From: Sphingomonas sp. IBVSS2
GTDB lineage: Bacteria; Pseudomonadota; Alphaproteobacteria; Sphingomonadales; Sphingomonadaceae
Length of the DNA stretch: 64,000 nt
Assembly: GCF_002127225.1 (NCBI RefSeq)
Contig: NZ_NFUR01000001.1
Coordinates: 1,158,375-1,222,374, forward strand
Direction of reading: 5' to 3'
Made by a program: the position numbers and the translations under genes. How positions within the stretch are numbered: position 1 is the first letter of the stretch; every line of letters begins with the position of its first letter. Below, piece by piece: positions 36,260 through 44,302 of this stretch. The notes beneath the pieces are model-generated. The model ran no database searches, had not been told where the DNA came from, and worked only from the letters and a program-made list of their open reading frames with translations.

Positions 36260-37042
36260 TCAGCTCTTGCCGGGCGAGACGAAGCCGCAGGCCACGCCCT
36301 CGGGATCGACGATGCTGATCACCCATTCGCCGCCGGGCACCTGCTCGGGCCCCCACACGACCTGGCCGCCGCCGGCCTCGACCTTGGCGATCGCGTCGGT
36401 GATGTCGGGCACGCGGACATAGAAGCGCCAGCCCGGAGGAGTGCCCGGCTGCACGCGCATGATCGCGCCGACCGCCTCGCCCTTGCTGTCGCCATTGGCG
36501 ATGAAGCTGTACTCGCCCATCTCGCCCATCGGCATGCCGCCCACCTTGGTGATGGCGAACAGCTTTTCGTAGAAGGCGAGCGCGGCGGCATCGTCGGGCG
36601 CGAGCAGCTCGTTCCACGCGACATGGCCGAGGCCCATCCGCTGATAGGCGGTGCTGGTTTGCGGCGAGGCGCCGCGCATCACATAGAAGGGCACGCCCTG
36701 CGGATCGGTGACCATCGCCAGCCGGCCGACATCGGGGATGTCGAAGGCGGGAAGGTGCACCTGCCCGCCGGCCGCGACCACCGCGGCGACCGATGCATCG
36801 ACGTCATCGACGCCGAGATAGCCGAGCCACGTGGGCCGGGCGCCGCCGGCGATCATGTCGGCATTGAGCTGCATCACGCCGCCGGCCTGGCCGTCGGCCG
36901 CGTTGATCATGCGATAGTCCATGCCGCCCGGGGCGGGCTCGGCATCGATGTTCCAGCCGCAGACCGAATCGTAGAAGGCCTTGGCCTTGGCGGAGTCTCC
37001 GGTAACCAGCTCGTACCAGATGAAGCTTCCATGCGCGTTCAT
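36260..37042 (-). CDS. Tandem VOC (glyoxalase-like) protein
   Basis: The 260-residue protein contains two vicinal-oxygen-chelate domains: FIWYELVTGDSAKAKAFYDSVCGW begins the first and VAWNELLAPDDAAALAFYEKLF the second. Such proteins include metal-dependent lyases, dioxygenases and resistance proteins. ATG 37042 overlaps the DUF1428 stop as ATGA, showing coupling. It belongs to the detoxification-type operon between GST and DUF1428 genes. Confidence 0.88.
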   Translation of the reverse strand: MNAHGSFIWYELVTGDSAKAKAFYDSVCGWNIDAEPAPGGMDYRMINAADGQAGGVMQLNADMIAGGARPTWLGYLGVDDVDASVAAVVAAGGQVHLPAFDIPDVGRLAMVTDPQGVPFYVMRGASPQTSTAYQRMGLGHVAWNELLAPDDAAALAFYEKLFAITKVGGMPMGEMGEYSFIANGDSKGEAVGAIMRVQPGTPPGWRFYVRVPDITDAIAKVEAGGGQVVWGPEQVPGGEWVISIVDPEGVACGFVSPGKS

Positions 37043-37395
37043 TTGCCTGCTCCCGTGTCCACGATCGCCTCGAAACCGCCCCAGAACATGCGCTGGCCGT
37101 CGAACGGCATCTCGCCCTCGGGCTTCATCCGCTCGTCCGCCATCACCTTCTCCCAGCCCGAATCGCGCGTCGCCTTGTCGGGCCATTCGATCCAGGAGAA
37201 GACCGGCGTCTCGCTCTCCTCGGCCTTCACCGCCATGTAGAAGTCGGTCACCTTGCCGCGCGGCACGTCATGGCCAAAGCCTTCCACCACGCGCAGCGCG
37301 CCATGTTCGATGAAGATCGGGGCAGCCTTCCTGGCCATCGCCAGATAGGATTCCCGGTCGCGCGCCGGCGCGACGAAACCGTCGATATAAGCCAT
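37039..37395 (-). CDS. DUF1428 family protein
   Basis: The 118-residue protein belongs to the YbaA-like DUF1428 family, a dimeric alpha/beta-barrel fold of unknown function. Recognisable blocks are MAYIDGFVAPA, SWIEWPDKATRDSGWEKVMAD and PFDGQRMFWGGFE. ATG 37395 is preferred over GTG 37401 because AGGAGAG then has normal spacing. It lies between a GST and a tandem VOC gene and is coupled to the latter. Confidence 0.9.
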   Translation of the reverse strand: MAYIDGFVAPARDRESYLAMARKAAPIFIEHGALRVVEGFGHDVPRGKVTDFYMAVKAEESETPVFSWIEWPDKATRDSGWEKVMADERMKPEGEMPFDGQRMFWGGFEAIVDTGAGK

Positions 37396-37419
37396 TTTCA
37401 CTCTCCTCTTCCGTCTTTG

Positions 37420-38073
37420 TCAGGCCGCGACCGGCGCGGGCTGGAAATCCGCGAGCTGCGCCGCCATCGCGCGCCGGAAGGCGGGCCGCGCCATGCCGCG
37501 CTCGACATAGGCGGCCAAAGCGGGGCGCGACGTGATCAGCGTGCTGCCGTCGGCGTTGCGCAGCACCGTCACCATCGCGATGTCGGCAACGCTGAAGCCG
37601 TCGCCCAGCCATTCGCGCTCGCCCAGCGCATCGGCGAGCCGATCCAGCCGCTTGCCCATGTCCTCCATCAGGCTCGGCAGGCGCAGCTTCGCCCATTCCG
37701 CGTCCTTGGAGAACAGCGTGACGTTGCCCAGTTCGAACAGTCCGGGCTCGACGCTGTTGAGCGCCGCGAACAGCCAGGCGATGCTCGTCGCCCGCTGCTG
37801 CGGATCATGCGACAGCAGCCGCGTGTCCTTCTCGGCCAAATGGAGCAGGATCGCGCCGCTCTCGAACAGCCGGACCTCGCCATCGTGCAGCACCGGCACC
37901 TGGCCCCAGGGCTGCTCCCTGAAATAGGAAGCGGGCTTGGGCGGGACCGGACTGATCAGCCGCATGGCATAGGGCAGGCCGATCTCCTCGCAGGCCCAGC
38001 GCGGCCTGAGATCGCGGACATAGCCGCGCGCGAAATCGGGCACCCAGTTGAAACCGGTGATCTCGACGGTCAT
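37420..38073 (-). CDS. Glutathione S-transferase family protein
   Basis: The 217-residue GST shares layout and many residues with the one at 35606 (GFNWVPDFARGYVRDLRPRW; GQVPVLHDGEVRLFESGAILLHLAE; FSVADIAMVTVLR). The active-site Ser/Tyr/Cys cannot be assigned from the sequence alone. It lies in the eight-gene operon, 24 bases upstream of the DUF1428 gene. Paralogy with the 35606 gene within one operon is noteworthy. Confidence 0.9.
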   Translation of the reverse strand: MTVEITGFNWVPDFARGYVRDLRPRWACEEIGLPYAMRLISPVPPKPASYFREQPWGQVPVLHDGEVRLFESGAILLHLAEKDTRLLSHDPQQRATSIAWLFAALNSVEPGLFELGNVTLFSKDAEWAKLRLPSLMEDMGKRLDRLADALGEREWLGDGFSVADIAMVTVLRNADGSTLITSRPALAAYVERGMARPAFRRAMAAQLADFQPAPVAA

Positions 38074-38083
38074 GGCATCCTCC

Positions 38084-38563
38084 TCAACCGCGCGCCGCGG
38101 CTTCGATCGTGGCGATGTCGATCTTCTTCATCGTCATCATCGCCTCGAACGCCCGCTTCGCGCTTGCGGGATCGTCGCTGAAATTGAGCTCGATCAGCCG
38201 ACGCGGGGTAATCTGCCAGTTGAAGCCCCATTTGTCCTTACACCAGCCGCACATGCTTTCCGCGCCGCCATTGCCGACGATCGCGTTCCACAGGCGATCG
38301 GTCTCTTCCTGGTCCTCGGTGAGGATCTGGAACGAGACGCTTTCGTTCGGCTTGAAATTGGGGCCGCCGTTCAGCCCGGCATAGCTGCGCCCGGCCAGGG
38401 TGAACTCGACGACCAGTGCCGCGCCTTCCTTCCCGCTCGGATTGTCGCCCGGCGCGCGGAAGATCCTGCCGACCCGGCTGTCGGGCAGCAGCGAGACGTA
38501 GAAGCTGGCGGCCTCCTCGGCCACATGGTCGAACCACAGGACGGTCGTGATCTTGTCTGCCAT
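38084..38563 (-). CDS. PhnB-like VOC protein
   Basis: The 159-residue single VOC domain is of the PhnB/3-demethylubiquinone methyltransferase-like type: TTVLWFDHVAEEAASFYVSLLPDSRVGRI, then NGGPNFKPNESVSFQI and WCKDKWGFNWQITP. It is a cytoplasmic protein of unknown substrate. It is 10 bases from the GST gene and in the middle of the detoxification-type operon. Confidence 0.9.
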   Translation of the reverse strand: MADKITTVLWFDHVAEEAASFYVSLLPDSRVGRIFRAPGDNPSGKEGAALVVEFTLAGRSYAGLNGGPNFKPNESVSFQILTEDQEETDRLWNAIVGNGGAESMCGWCKDKWGFNWQITPRRLIELNFSDDPASAKRAFEAMMTMKKIDIATIEAAARG

Positions 38564-38588
38564 CGGTCCTCTCCTTCGGACTCTGAAA

Positions 38589-38972
38589 TCAGCCGGCGAT
38601 CGGGATCAGCGCGCGGACGCGGGGATCGCGGAACCACAGTCCGCCCCAGGCGAGCACGCCCAGATAGACGCCGAACAAGGTGTAGCTGAACAGCGGGCTG
38701 CCCACCCGGAAGTGCATCGCGACCGCGCCGCCCAGATAGCCGGTGAGCAGGATCGCGCCGAGCACCGCGGTGCGCGGCACCGCATAGAGAATGGTGCAGA
38801 TCGCTAGGATCAGCCCGAGCTCGCGATACAGGTTCACGTCCGGGGCGATCCCGAGCGGCGGGCTGTAGGCGATCATCGCTGCCGGCGCGACGAGCTTGCC
38901 GCCCGCATCCATCGCCAGGAACAGGATGACGAGGCCGCTCAGCGCCCAGCCGATTGCGAAGTCACGCTTCAT
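38589..38972 (-). CDS. DoxX-like four-helix membrane protein
   Basis: The 127-residue inner membrane protein has four hydrophobic helices and the DoxX-like pattern LYRELGLILAICTILYAVPRTAVLGAILLTGYLGGAVAMHFRVGSPL (helices 2-3; HFRVG is the common loop). The family is of uncertain function, sometimes tied to redox stress. It lies between two VOC genes in the operon. Confidence 0.85.
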   Translation of the reverse strand: MKRDFAIGWALSGLVILFLAMDAGGKLVAPAAMIAYSPPLGIAPDVNLYRELGLILAICTILYAVPRTAVLGAILLTGYLGGAVAMHFRVGSPLFSYTLFGVYLGVLAWGGLWFRDPRVRALIPIAG

Positions 38973-38998
38973 GCCGCGTCTCCTTCCCTCGCGTCCGC

Positions 38999-39439
38999 TC
39001 AGGCCGGCTCATGGGCGGGGCCGTCGGGGAACGCCGCCATCGCCGCCTCGAGATCCATGAACATCGGCTCGAAGATATGGCCGTCCGGATCCTCGAAGCT
39101 GCGGCCGTACATGAAGCCCATGTCCTGCTTCTCGCGGATATCCGCCTTGCCGCCGGCCTTGCCCGCCGCCTCGACGATCGCGTCCACCGCCTCGCGGCTG
39201 TCGCGCGAGATGCAGATCAGCGCCTCGGTCACCGCATGGGCATCGGCGATCGGCTTCGGCGTGAAGGTTTTGAAGAAGTCCCGCGACAGGATCATGAACA
39301 CGATCGTGTCGCTGAGCTGCATCGCCGAGGCCTGCTCGTTGCTGAAGCGGGCGTCCTTGGTGCAGCCGATCGCTTCGTAGAAGGCGGTCGACCGGGCGAC
39401 ATCGGTCACGGGCAGGTTGACGAAGATCATCTGGGGCAT
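38999..39439 (-). CDS. VOC (glyoxalase-like) protein
   Basis: The 146-residue single VOC domain has IFVNLPVTDVARSTAFYEAIGC at the start and EDPDGHIFEPMFMD with the C-terminal metal-ligand Glu. Proteins of this type often annotate as extradiol dioxygenase-like. ATG 39439 follows GGAGAG. It is second in the operon, after the DUF899 gene. Confidence 0.9.
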   Translation of the reverse strand: MPQMIFVNLPVTDVARSTAFYEAIGCTKDARFSNEQASAMQLSDTIVFMILSRDFFKTFTPKPIADAHAVTEALICISRDSREAVDAIVEAAGKAGGKADIREKQDMGFMYGRSFEDPDGHIFEPMFMDLEAAMAAFPDGPAHEPA

Positions 39440-39462
39440 GTTTTCTCTCCTGGGGATTTGGT

Positions 39463-40155
39463 TCAGTAGGTGAGGGAGGGATACCAGTCGGTCCCCCGGC
39501 CCTCGGGCGTGGAATCGAGGATGGTCCAGAGCGGCATCAGGTCGGGCGCGCCGCGCGGGTCCTGGCCGGGATCGGCACTGTCCGGGCCCATCTCCCCCGC
39601 CCAGAACAGGCGGGGGGTGCCGTCGCGCCGGGTGAAGACCAGCAGCTGCGGAATGTCCGAGCCGTCGGGAGCGATCGCGCCATAGTCGCGGCTGAACGCC
39701 TGGTCGCCGTCGGAATAGAGCGGGAGATGCCGCCAGCCGCGCTCGGCCTTGAACGCCGCGAGCTTGCCGATCGGCGATCGCGCGATCACCGCCAGGCCGG
39801 TGCGCCGGAGGATGTCGGGCGCCTCGCCGTCCCAGGCCGACAGCAGGGAAGTGCACATCGGGCAGGGCCGTTCGCGCTGCGGGCCGAACATATAGGTATA
39901 GACCACCAGCGTATCGTGCGGGCCGAACAGGTCCGTGAAGCGGGCCACGCCGTTTTCGCCCTGGAACGCATAGTCGCCGGTCACTTCCGGGCCCGACGGC
40001 AGCGCGCGACGCTGCTCGGCCACGCTTTCCAGATGGCGGCGCAGCGCGATCTCCTCGGCGAGCAGCGCGGTGCGCGCGGCACGATATTCCGGGGACTCGC
40101 CCGGCCAGCGCGTCGTCTCGCGCGCGGCCAGCTCTGCGGCGGGAACCAATGTCAT
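39463..40155 (-). CDS. DUF899 thioredoxin-like protein
   Basis: The 230-residue cytoplasmic protein of the DUF899 family has a thioredoxin-like fold with the CxxC motif in ERPCPMCTSLLSAWDGEA and the block VVYTYMFGPQRE. The family has no settled function. It is the first gene of the eight-gene operon and is divergent from the HxlR-SCP2 regulator, with 78 bases between the starts. Confidence 0.9.
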   Translation of the reverse strand: MTLVPAAELAARETTRWPGESPEYRAARTALLAEEIALRRHLESVAEQRRALPSGPEVTGDYAFQGENGVARFTDLFGPHDTLVVYTYMFGPQRERPCPMCTSLLSAWDGEAPDILRRTGLAVIARSPIGKLAAFKAERGWRHLPLYSDGDQAFSRDYGAIAPDGSDIPQLLVFTRRDGTPRLFWAGEMGPDSADPGQDPRGAPDLMPLWTILDSTPEGRGTDWYPSLTY

Positions 40156-40209
40156 CGGACTAAACCTCCGCTTTGGGTGGTCGGCGAATCGCTTTCTTGA
40201 TCCTGATGC

Positions 40210-40261
40210 CCGACTCGGTTATTAAAAGCAACTATGGAGTCACAAAAAATAACTAACTCGG
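40210..40261. promoter_or_regulatory. Candidate HxlR operator spanning the regulator start
   Basis: CCGACTCGGTTATT at 40210-40223 and AATAACTAACTCGG at 40248-40261 are inverted copies (11 of 14 pairs) separated by 24 bases that include the ATG of the regulator gene. The site sits in the divergent promoter of the detoxification-type operon and in an AT-rich patch. Autoregulation is inferred. Confidence 0.35.
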
Positions 40262-40929
40262 ATTTCGCAAAGGCTCGCCGCTGGTATCAGGACGCGTGCG
40301 GGACGGCGCTCGCGATGGATCTGATCGGAGAACGCTGGTCGCTGCTGATTGTTCGCGAGCTGCTGCTGGGGCCGCGTCGCTTCGGCGAGATTCGCGGCGC
40401 GCTGGAGGGGCTCAGCGCCAATATCCTCACCCAGCGGCTCGAGGGGCTGGAGAAGGGCGGCATCCTGCGCCGCCGGCAGCTCCCCTCGCCGGTCAATGCC
40501 CAGGTGTATGAATTGACCCGCTGGGGCGCGGCGCTGGAGGAGCCGATCTTCGCGCTCAGCCGCTGGGCGGCGGGTTCTCCCGCGCACGACGTCACGCTGC
40601 CGCTCAGCAACGGCGCCTTCATGCTTTCGCTCAAGACGATGATGAATCGCGAGGGCGCGCAAGGGCTCTCGATCGACCTCGGCTTCCGCATCGGCGGCGA
40701 GCCGTTCCGCGCGACGATCGTGGATGGCGGGCTGGTGATCGAGCGCGGCGACCCCGCTGGCGCCGACGTGATCTTCGAAGGCGTGCCGACTCCGCTCGCC
40801 GCGACCTTCTATGGTCCGCAGCCGCTCGCCGAATCGATCCGCGAGGGGCGCGTGGCCGTCACCGGCGACGTCGCGCTGGCCCAGCGCTTCGTCGATCTGT
40901 TCGGCTTGCCCAGGTTCGAGAACGACTAA
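40234..40929 (+). CDS. HxlR-type regulator fused to an SCP2 sterol-binding domain
   Basis: The 231-residue protein has an N-terminal HxlR winged helix (ERWSLLIVRELLLGPRRFGEIRGALEGLSANILTQRL, about residues 32-68) and a C-terminal SCP2-like domain (ATIVDGGLVIERGDPAGADVIFEG, VAVTGDVALAQRFVDLF). HxlR regulators respond to electrophiles or redox state; the SCP2 domain could bind a hydrophobic ligand. It is divergent from the GST/VOC operon and its likely regulator. No Cys in the HTH of the classic type is visible. Confidence 0.88.
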   Translation: MESQKITNSDFAKARRWYQDACGTALAMDLIGERWSLLIVRELLLGPRRFGEIRGALEGLSANILTQRLEGLEKGGILRRRQLPSPVNAQVYELTRWGAALEEPIFALSRWAAGSPAHDVTLPLSNGAFMLSLKTMMNREGAQGLSIDLGFRIGGEPFRATIVDGGLVIERGDPAGADVIFEGVPTPLAATFYGPQPLAESIREGRVAVTGDVALAQRFVDLFGLPRFEND

Positions 40930-40987
40930 GGGCGGCCTGCTATCGGCGTCATCCTCGCTCGCGAAAGCGGGGACGGCATGGGCGTCC

Positions 40988-41641
40988 CTAGGTCCGGTTG
41001 CAGAAGCCCGGGCGGCGATCGCCCATGTCCCAGCAGCCGTCGAGGATCATCGTCTTCAGCGTCTCGCAGCCCCGCTGCGGCCCGCATTGGCCGTCGGGAT
41101 TGACCACCGTGCACTGGCGCGCGAGCAGCGCCGCCTTCTGCCAGCCGATCTTCGATGCGCAGCTCGGGCCGTTGTCGCGCCAGTTCAGGCGCTTCTCGCG
41201 GGGGCGATAGTGGACCGGCCGCGGCGACGGGGCGGGCCGCCATTCCGGCGGCTGCGTCCAGCGGGGCGGCGCCTTGAGATAGCGGCGATAGGCAGTGCCG
41301 ACGCATTCCGCCGTCTGGCAGGCGTCGCGCTCGCTGAGCAGCGCCTGGAGCTGCTGGCGCTGGACCCAGAGCCGTTGGCGGTCGGCGCCCTGGCGCTCCT
41401 CCGCCCATTGGCCGGCCAGCGTGCGGTGCAGCCAGTTCAGGCCCTTGTTGTCGCAGACCAGCCATTCGCCGCGCCGCAGCGCGCCTTCGCAATAGGGGAC
41501 GGGATCGAGCCAGTTCGGCCCGCGATCGACCGGGCGGACCACCGGCGGCGGCGGACGCCGCGGGGGCGGGGGAGGCTGCTGGCCCCAATCGCAACCGGCG
41601 AGCGGCGCGAGCAGCGCCAGGAACAACAGCTTCCCGTTCAT
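40988..41641 (-). CDS. Cysteine-rich lipoprotein of unknown function
   Basis: The 217-residue predicted lipoprotein has the signal MNGKLLFLALLAPLAGC (Cys17), a proline-rich linker (QQPPPPPRRPPPPVV) and a mature domain with at least ten cysteines, suggesting disulfides in the periplasm. One stretch (LSERDACQTAECVGTAYRRYL) resembles lysozyme-inhibitor-like LprI segments; a related look was seen elsewhere only in this stretch. ATG 41641 gives the clean signal. It stands alone and is divergent from cobS. Confidence 0.7.
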   Translation of the reverse strand: MNGKLLFLALLAPLAGCDWGQQPPPPPRRPPPPVVRPVDRGPNWLDPVPYCEGALRRGEWLVCDNKGLNWLHRTLAGQWAEERQGADRQRLWVQRQQLQALLSERDACQTAECVGTAYRRYLKAPPRWTQPPEWRPAPSPRPVHYRPREKRLNWRDNGPSCASKIGWQKAALLARQCTVVNPDGQCGPQRGCETLKTMILDGCWDMGDRRPGFCNRT

Positions 41642-41825
41642 TGTCTTCCCCAGAGAAATGGATCGGTAGGTGCGCGCGCCCGTTACTGTGGCGTCATGAT
41701 CCCATGAAAGCCGATTCGAGGAAAGGGCTTGCGGCGGAAGGCGACGTCGGTGCGTTTTGCGCGATGCCCGTTGCAGTGCGGCACGGGAGCTTCTAGTCGC
41801 TCTGGCGACGGAAGGATCCGAAGAC

Positions 41826-42830
41826 ATGGCCGATATCCCCAACACCCAGCCCGACAGCCGGAGCACCACGATCCTCGACACGCCCGACAAGATGGTGAAG
41901 GCGCGCGACCTGTTCGGGATCGACAGCGACCTCGAAGTGCCGGCGTTCAGCGAGGCGGACGAGCGCGTGCCCGATCTCGATCCCGCCTATGTCTTCGATC
42001 CGGATACGACGCTGGCGATCCTGGCCGGCTTCGCGCACAATCGCCGCGTGATGGTCCAGGGCTATCACGGCACCGGCAAGTCGACGCATATCGAGCAGGT
42101 GGCGGCGCGGCTGAACTGGCCCTGCATCCGCATCAACCTGGACGCGCATATCAGCCGCATCGACCTGATCGGCCGCGACGCGATCGTGCTCAAGGACGGC
42201 CAGCAGATCACCGAGTTCCGCGAGGGCCTGCTCCCCTGGGCGCTGCAGACCCCGACCGCGCTGGTGTTCGACGAATATGATGCGGGCCGCCCGGACGTGA
42301 TGTTCGTGATCCAGCGCGTGCTGGAGACCGAGGGCAAGCTGACGCTGCTCGACCAGAACCGCGTGATCCGCCCCAATCCCTATTTCCGCCTGTTCGCCAC
42401 CGCGAACACCGTGGGCCTGGGCGACACCAGCGGCCTCTATCACGGCACCCAGCAGATCAACCAGGGCCAGATGGACCGCTGGAACATCGTGGTGACGCTC
42501 AACTATCTGCCCGCCGCGGTCGAGGCGCAGATCGTACTCGCCAAGTCGGGCGATTTCGACAAGCCGGGCGGCAAGGAGCTGGTCGAGAACATGGTCCGCG
42601 TGGCCGACCTGACCCGCAAGGGCTTCGTCGCCGGCGACATCTCCACCGTGATGTCGCCGCGCACCGTGATCACCTGGGCGCAGAATGCCGAGATCTTCAA
42701 GGATGTCGGCTTCGCCTTCCGCCTGTCGTTCCTCAACAAGTGCGACGAGGCGGAGCGCGCGCAGGTGGCCGAATATTATCAGCGCGTGTTCGGCAAGGAC
42801 CTGCCCGAAAGCGTGGTGAGCAAGGCCTGA
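41826..42830 (+). CDS. cobS: Cobaltochelatase subunit CobS
   Basis: AAA+ ATPase of the aerobic cobaltochelatase, which inserts Co into hydrogenobyrinic acid diamide. The 334-residue protein has Walker A GYHGTGKS (79-86), Walker [10 protein letters not shown], and the AAA+ sensor stretch [22 protein letters not shown]. Length and motifs are normal. AAGGA precedes ATG 41826. CobT lies 1.5 kb downstream with two unrelated genes between; CobN is not in the window. Confidence 0.96.
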   Translation: MADIPNTQPDSRSTTILDTPDKMVKARDLFGIDSDLEVPAFSEADERVPDLDPAYVFDPDTTLAILAGFAHNRRVMVQGYHGTGKSTHIEQVAARLNWPCIRINLDAHISRIDLIGRDAIVLKDGQQITEFREGLLPWALQTPTALVFDEYDAGRPDVMFVIQRVLETEGKLTLLDQNRVIRPNPYFRLFATANTVGLGDTSGLYHGTQQINQGQMDRWNIVVTLNYLPAAVEAQIVLAKSGDFDKPGGKELVENMVRVADLTRKGFVAGDISTVMSPRTVITWAQNAEIFKDVGFAFRLSFLNKCDEAERAQVAEYYQRVFGKDLPESVVSKA

Positions 42831-42849
42831 CTGAGCGGCGCGGCGGCGC

Positions 42850-43233
42850 CTAGCCCTTCTTCTCCGTCTCGCGCGGCGCGAACTCGATCGCCACGGTCAT
42901 CGCCAGCCACACTGCGAGCGTCGGCTGGAGCTGGACCGGCAGCTGCGCGCCCGGCGTGAGCAGGATCTTGAGCGCGAGCGGCATGAGCGCGACCCCTGCC
43001 GCGGCGAGCAGCGCATAGGCGATCCGCTGCTTGCTCGACGAGACGTAGAGGATGGTGATCACCATCGACGCGGTGCCGACAAGGACGATGGTATAGTCGC
43101 GGGTGCCCAGCGTCTCGGTGCTCGCCATCACGAAGCCGAGCACCGCGCCGAAGAAGATGCCCAGGCCATTGAGGTTGGCGCTATATTCCCCGTGGCTCAT
43201 CCGCCCGAGGCCGATACGGTCGAGAAGCTTCAT
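42850..43233 (-). CDS. Small inner membrane protein, four helices
   Basis: The 127-residue protein has four predicted membrane helices: LGIFFGAVLGFVMAS, TIVLVGTASMVITILYV, IAYALLAAAGVALMPLALKILL and LAVWLAMTVAIEFA. ATG 43233 follows GGGGGATCG. It is inserted, on the opposite strand, between cobS and a small secreted protein gene. I do not recognise the family. Confidence 0.7.
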   Translation of the reverse strand: MKLLDRIGLGRMSHGEYSANLNGLGIFFGAVLGFVMASTETLGTRDYTIVLVGTASMVITILYVSSSKQRIAYALLAAAGVALMPLALKILLTPGAQLPVQLQPTLAVWLAMTVAIEFAPRETEKKG

Positions 43234-43369
43234 TCGATCCCCCTTGCCCGGAACCATGAAGCGCGGGCGCGGCCAAGGCAATCATGGATCGATCGGCGAT
43301 TGTGTTGCCCTTCGCGCCCGGGCAAGCTCGGCGCGGGGAAGCGCGGGCAATCGCGCGAAAGGGGGGAAG

Positions 43370-44260
43370 ATGATCCGGAAATCGAAGGGGCTCGCCATGC
43401 TGGCGGGCGTGCCGATGCTTATAGCCACGGCGCCGGCGGGTGGCGGCAATATGGCGGTGTTTCCGCTGCCCGACACGATGTGGCCCGATCCGGCTGCGCC
43501 GATCGGCAGGGCGTTCACGCTGAAGCCGGGCGAGGAACTGATGCGCGCTTCGGTCAAGCAGACGCAGAAGCTCACGCTGCTCGCGCCGGTGAAGGTGTCG
43601 ATCGACAGGTTCACCGACGAGATCGCCGCCGGCGAGGAACTGACCGCAGTGGTCGCGCCCGAGGCGACGCAGGCCAAGATAGGCGGCAAGGGGCTCTATT
43701 TCTGCGGGCGCGACCAGCGTGGCCGTTCGGGGCTGGGCGCGGCGCTGCTCGGCGGCCTCGCCTCCAAGTTCATGCCGATCGTCCGCTTCTGCTTCATCGA
43801 TGGCGACAAGGACGGCAAGCTCGACCAGGTCTTCCTCGCCGGTGCCAAGGACGAGGCGCTGCAAAAGGCGATCCCGATCGATGCGGTGGCGTACAAGACC
43901 GAATATCTGGTGCCGCGCGATGCCGGCCAGTATCTGCGGTTGCGCTATCGGAAATACACGCCCGAGAGCAACAAGGTGCAGCTCGAGCTCGAAGTCTATG
44001 AAGACGGCAGGAAGCGGAGCTTCGACTATGTGCTGTACAACGGCTCTGCCGGGCCGCTGCAGCGTCAGGTGCCCTATCTCCAGACCAATCCCAGGAAGAT
44101 CCCCTATCCGGTGTTCTTCAACAATGTGATGGGCGCGGTCGTGCGGGTCGACGGCGTCGACGCCGAGGGCAATGCGCGCTTCACCATCGAGCGCAATTTC
44201 CGCCCGACCCTGTTTCGCCCGATCTCGATCGAGGTGCGCTACATCTACATCTATATCTAG
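43370..44260 (+). CDS. Secreted protein with an EF-hand-like loop, unknown function
   Basis: The 296-residue protein has an N-terminal signal (LAMLAGVPMLIATAPAGGG) and a beta-rich mature region. DGDKDGKLDQVF at about residues 145-156 fits the DxDxDGxxD calcium-binding loop. ATG 43370 follows GGGGGGAAG at ideal distance. It lies between cobS and cobT but on its sequence is unrelated to cobaltochelatase. Its last residues (YIYIYI) are unusually aromatic and end in a strand, as in barrel or outer membrane proteins, but the length argues against a porin. Confidence 0.7.
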   Translation: MIRKSKGLAMLAGVPMLIATAPAGGGNMAVFPLPDTMWPDPAAPIGRAFTLKPGEELMRASVKQTQKLTLLAPVKVSIDRFTDEIAAGEELTAVVAPEATQAKIGGKGLYFCGRDQRGRSGLGAALLGGLASKFMPIVRFCFIDGDKDGKLDQVFLAGAKDEALQKAIPIDAVAYKTEYLVPRDAGQYLRLRYRKYTPESNKVQLELEVYEDGRKRSFDYVLYNGSAGPLQRQVPYLQTNPRKIPYPVFFNNVMGAVVRVDGVDAEGNARFTIERNFRPTLFRPISIEVRYIYIYI

Positions 44261-44302
44261 CCGAGGCTTGCATCGCGCGGCCAAGCTTCCCAAAGCGGGA
44301 GC

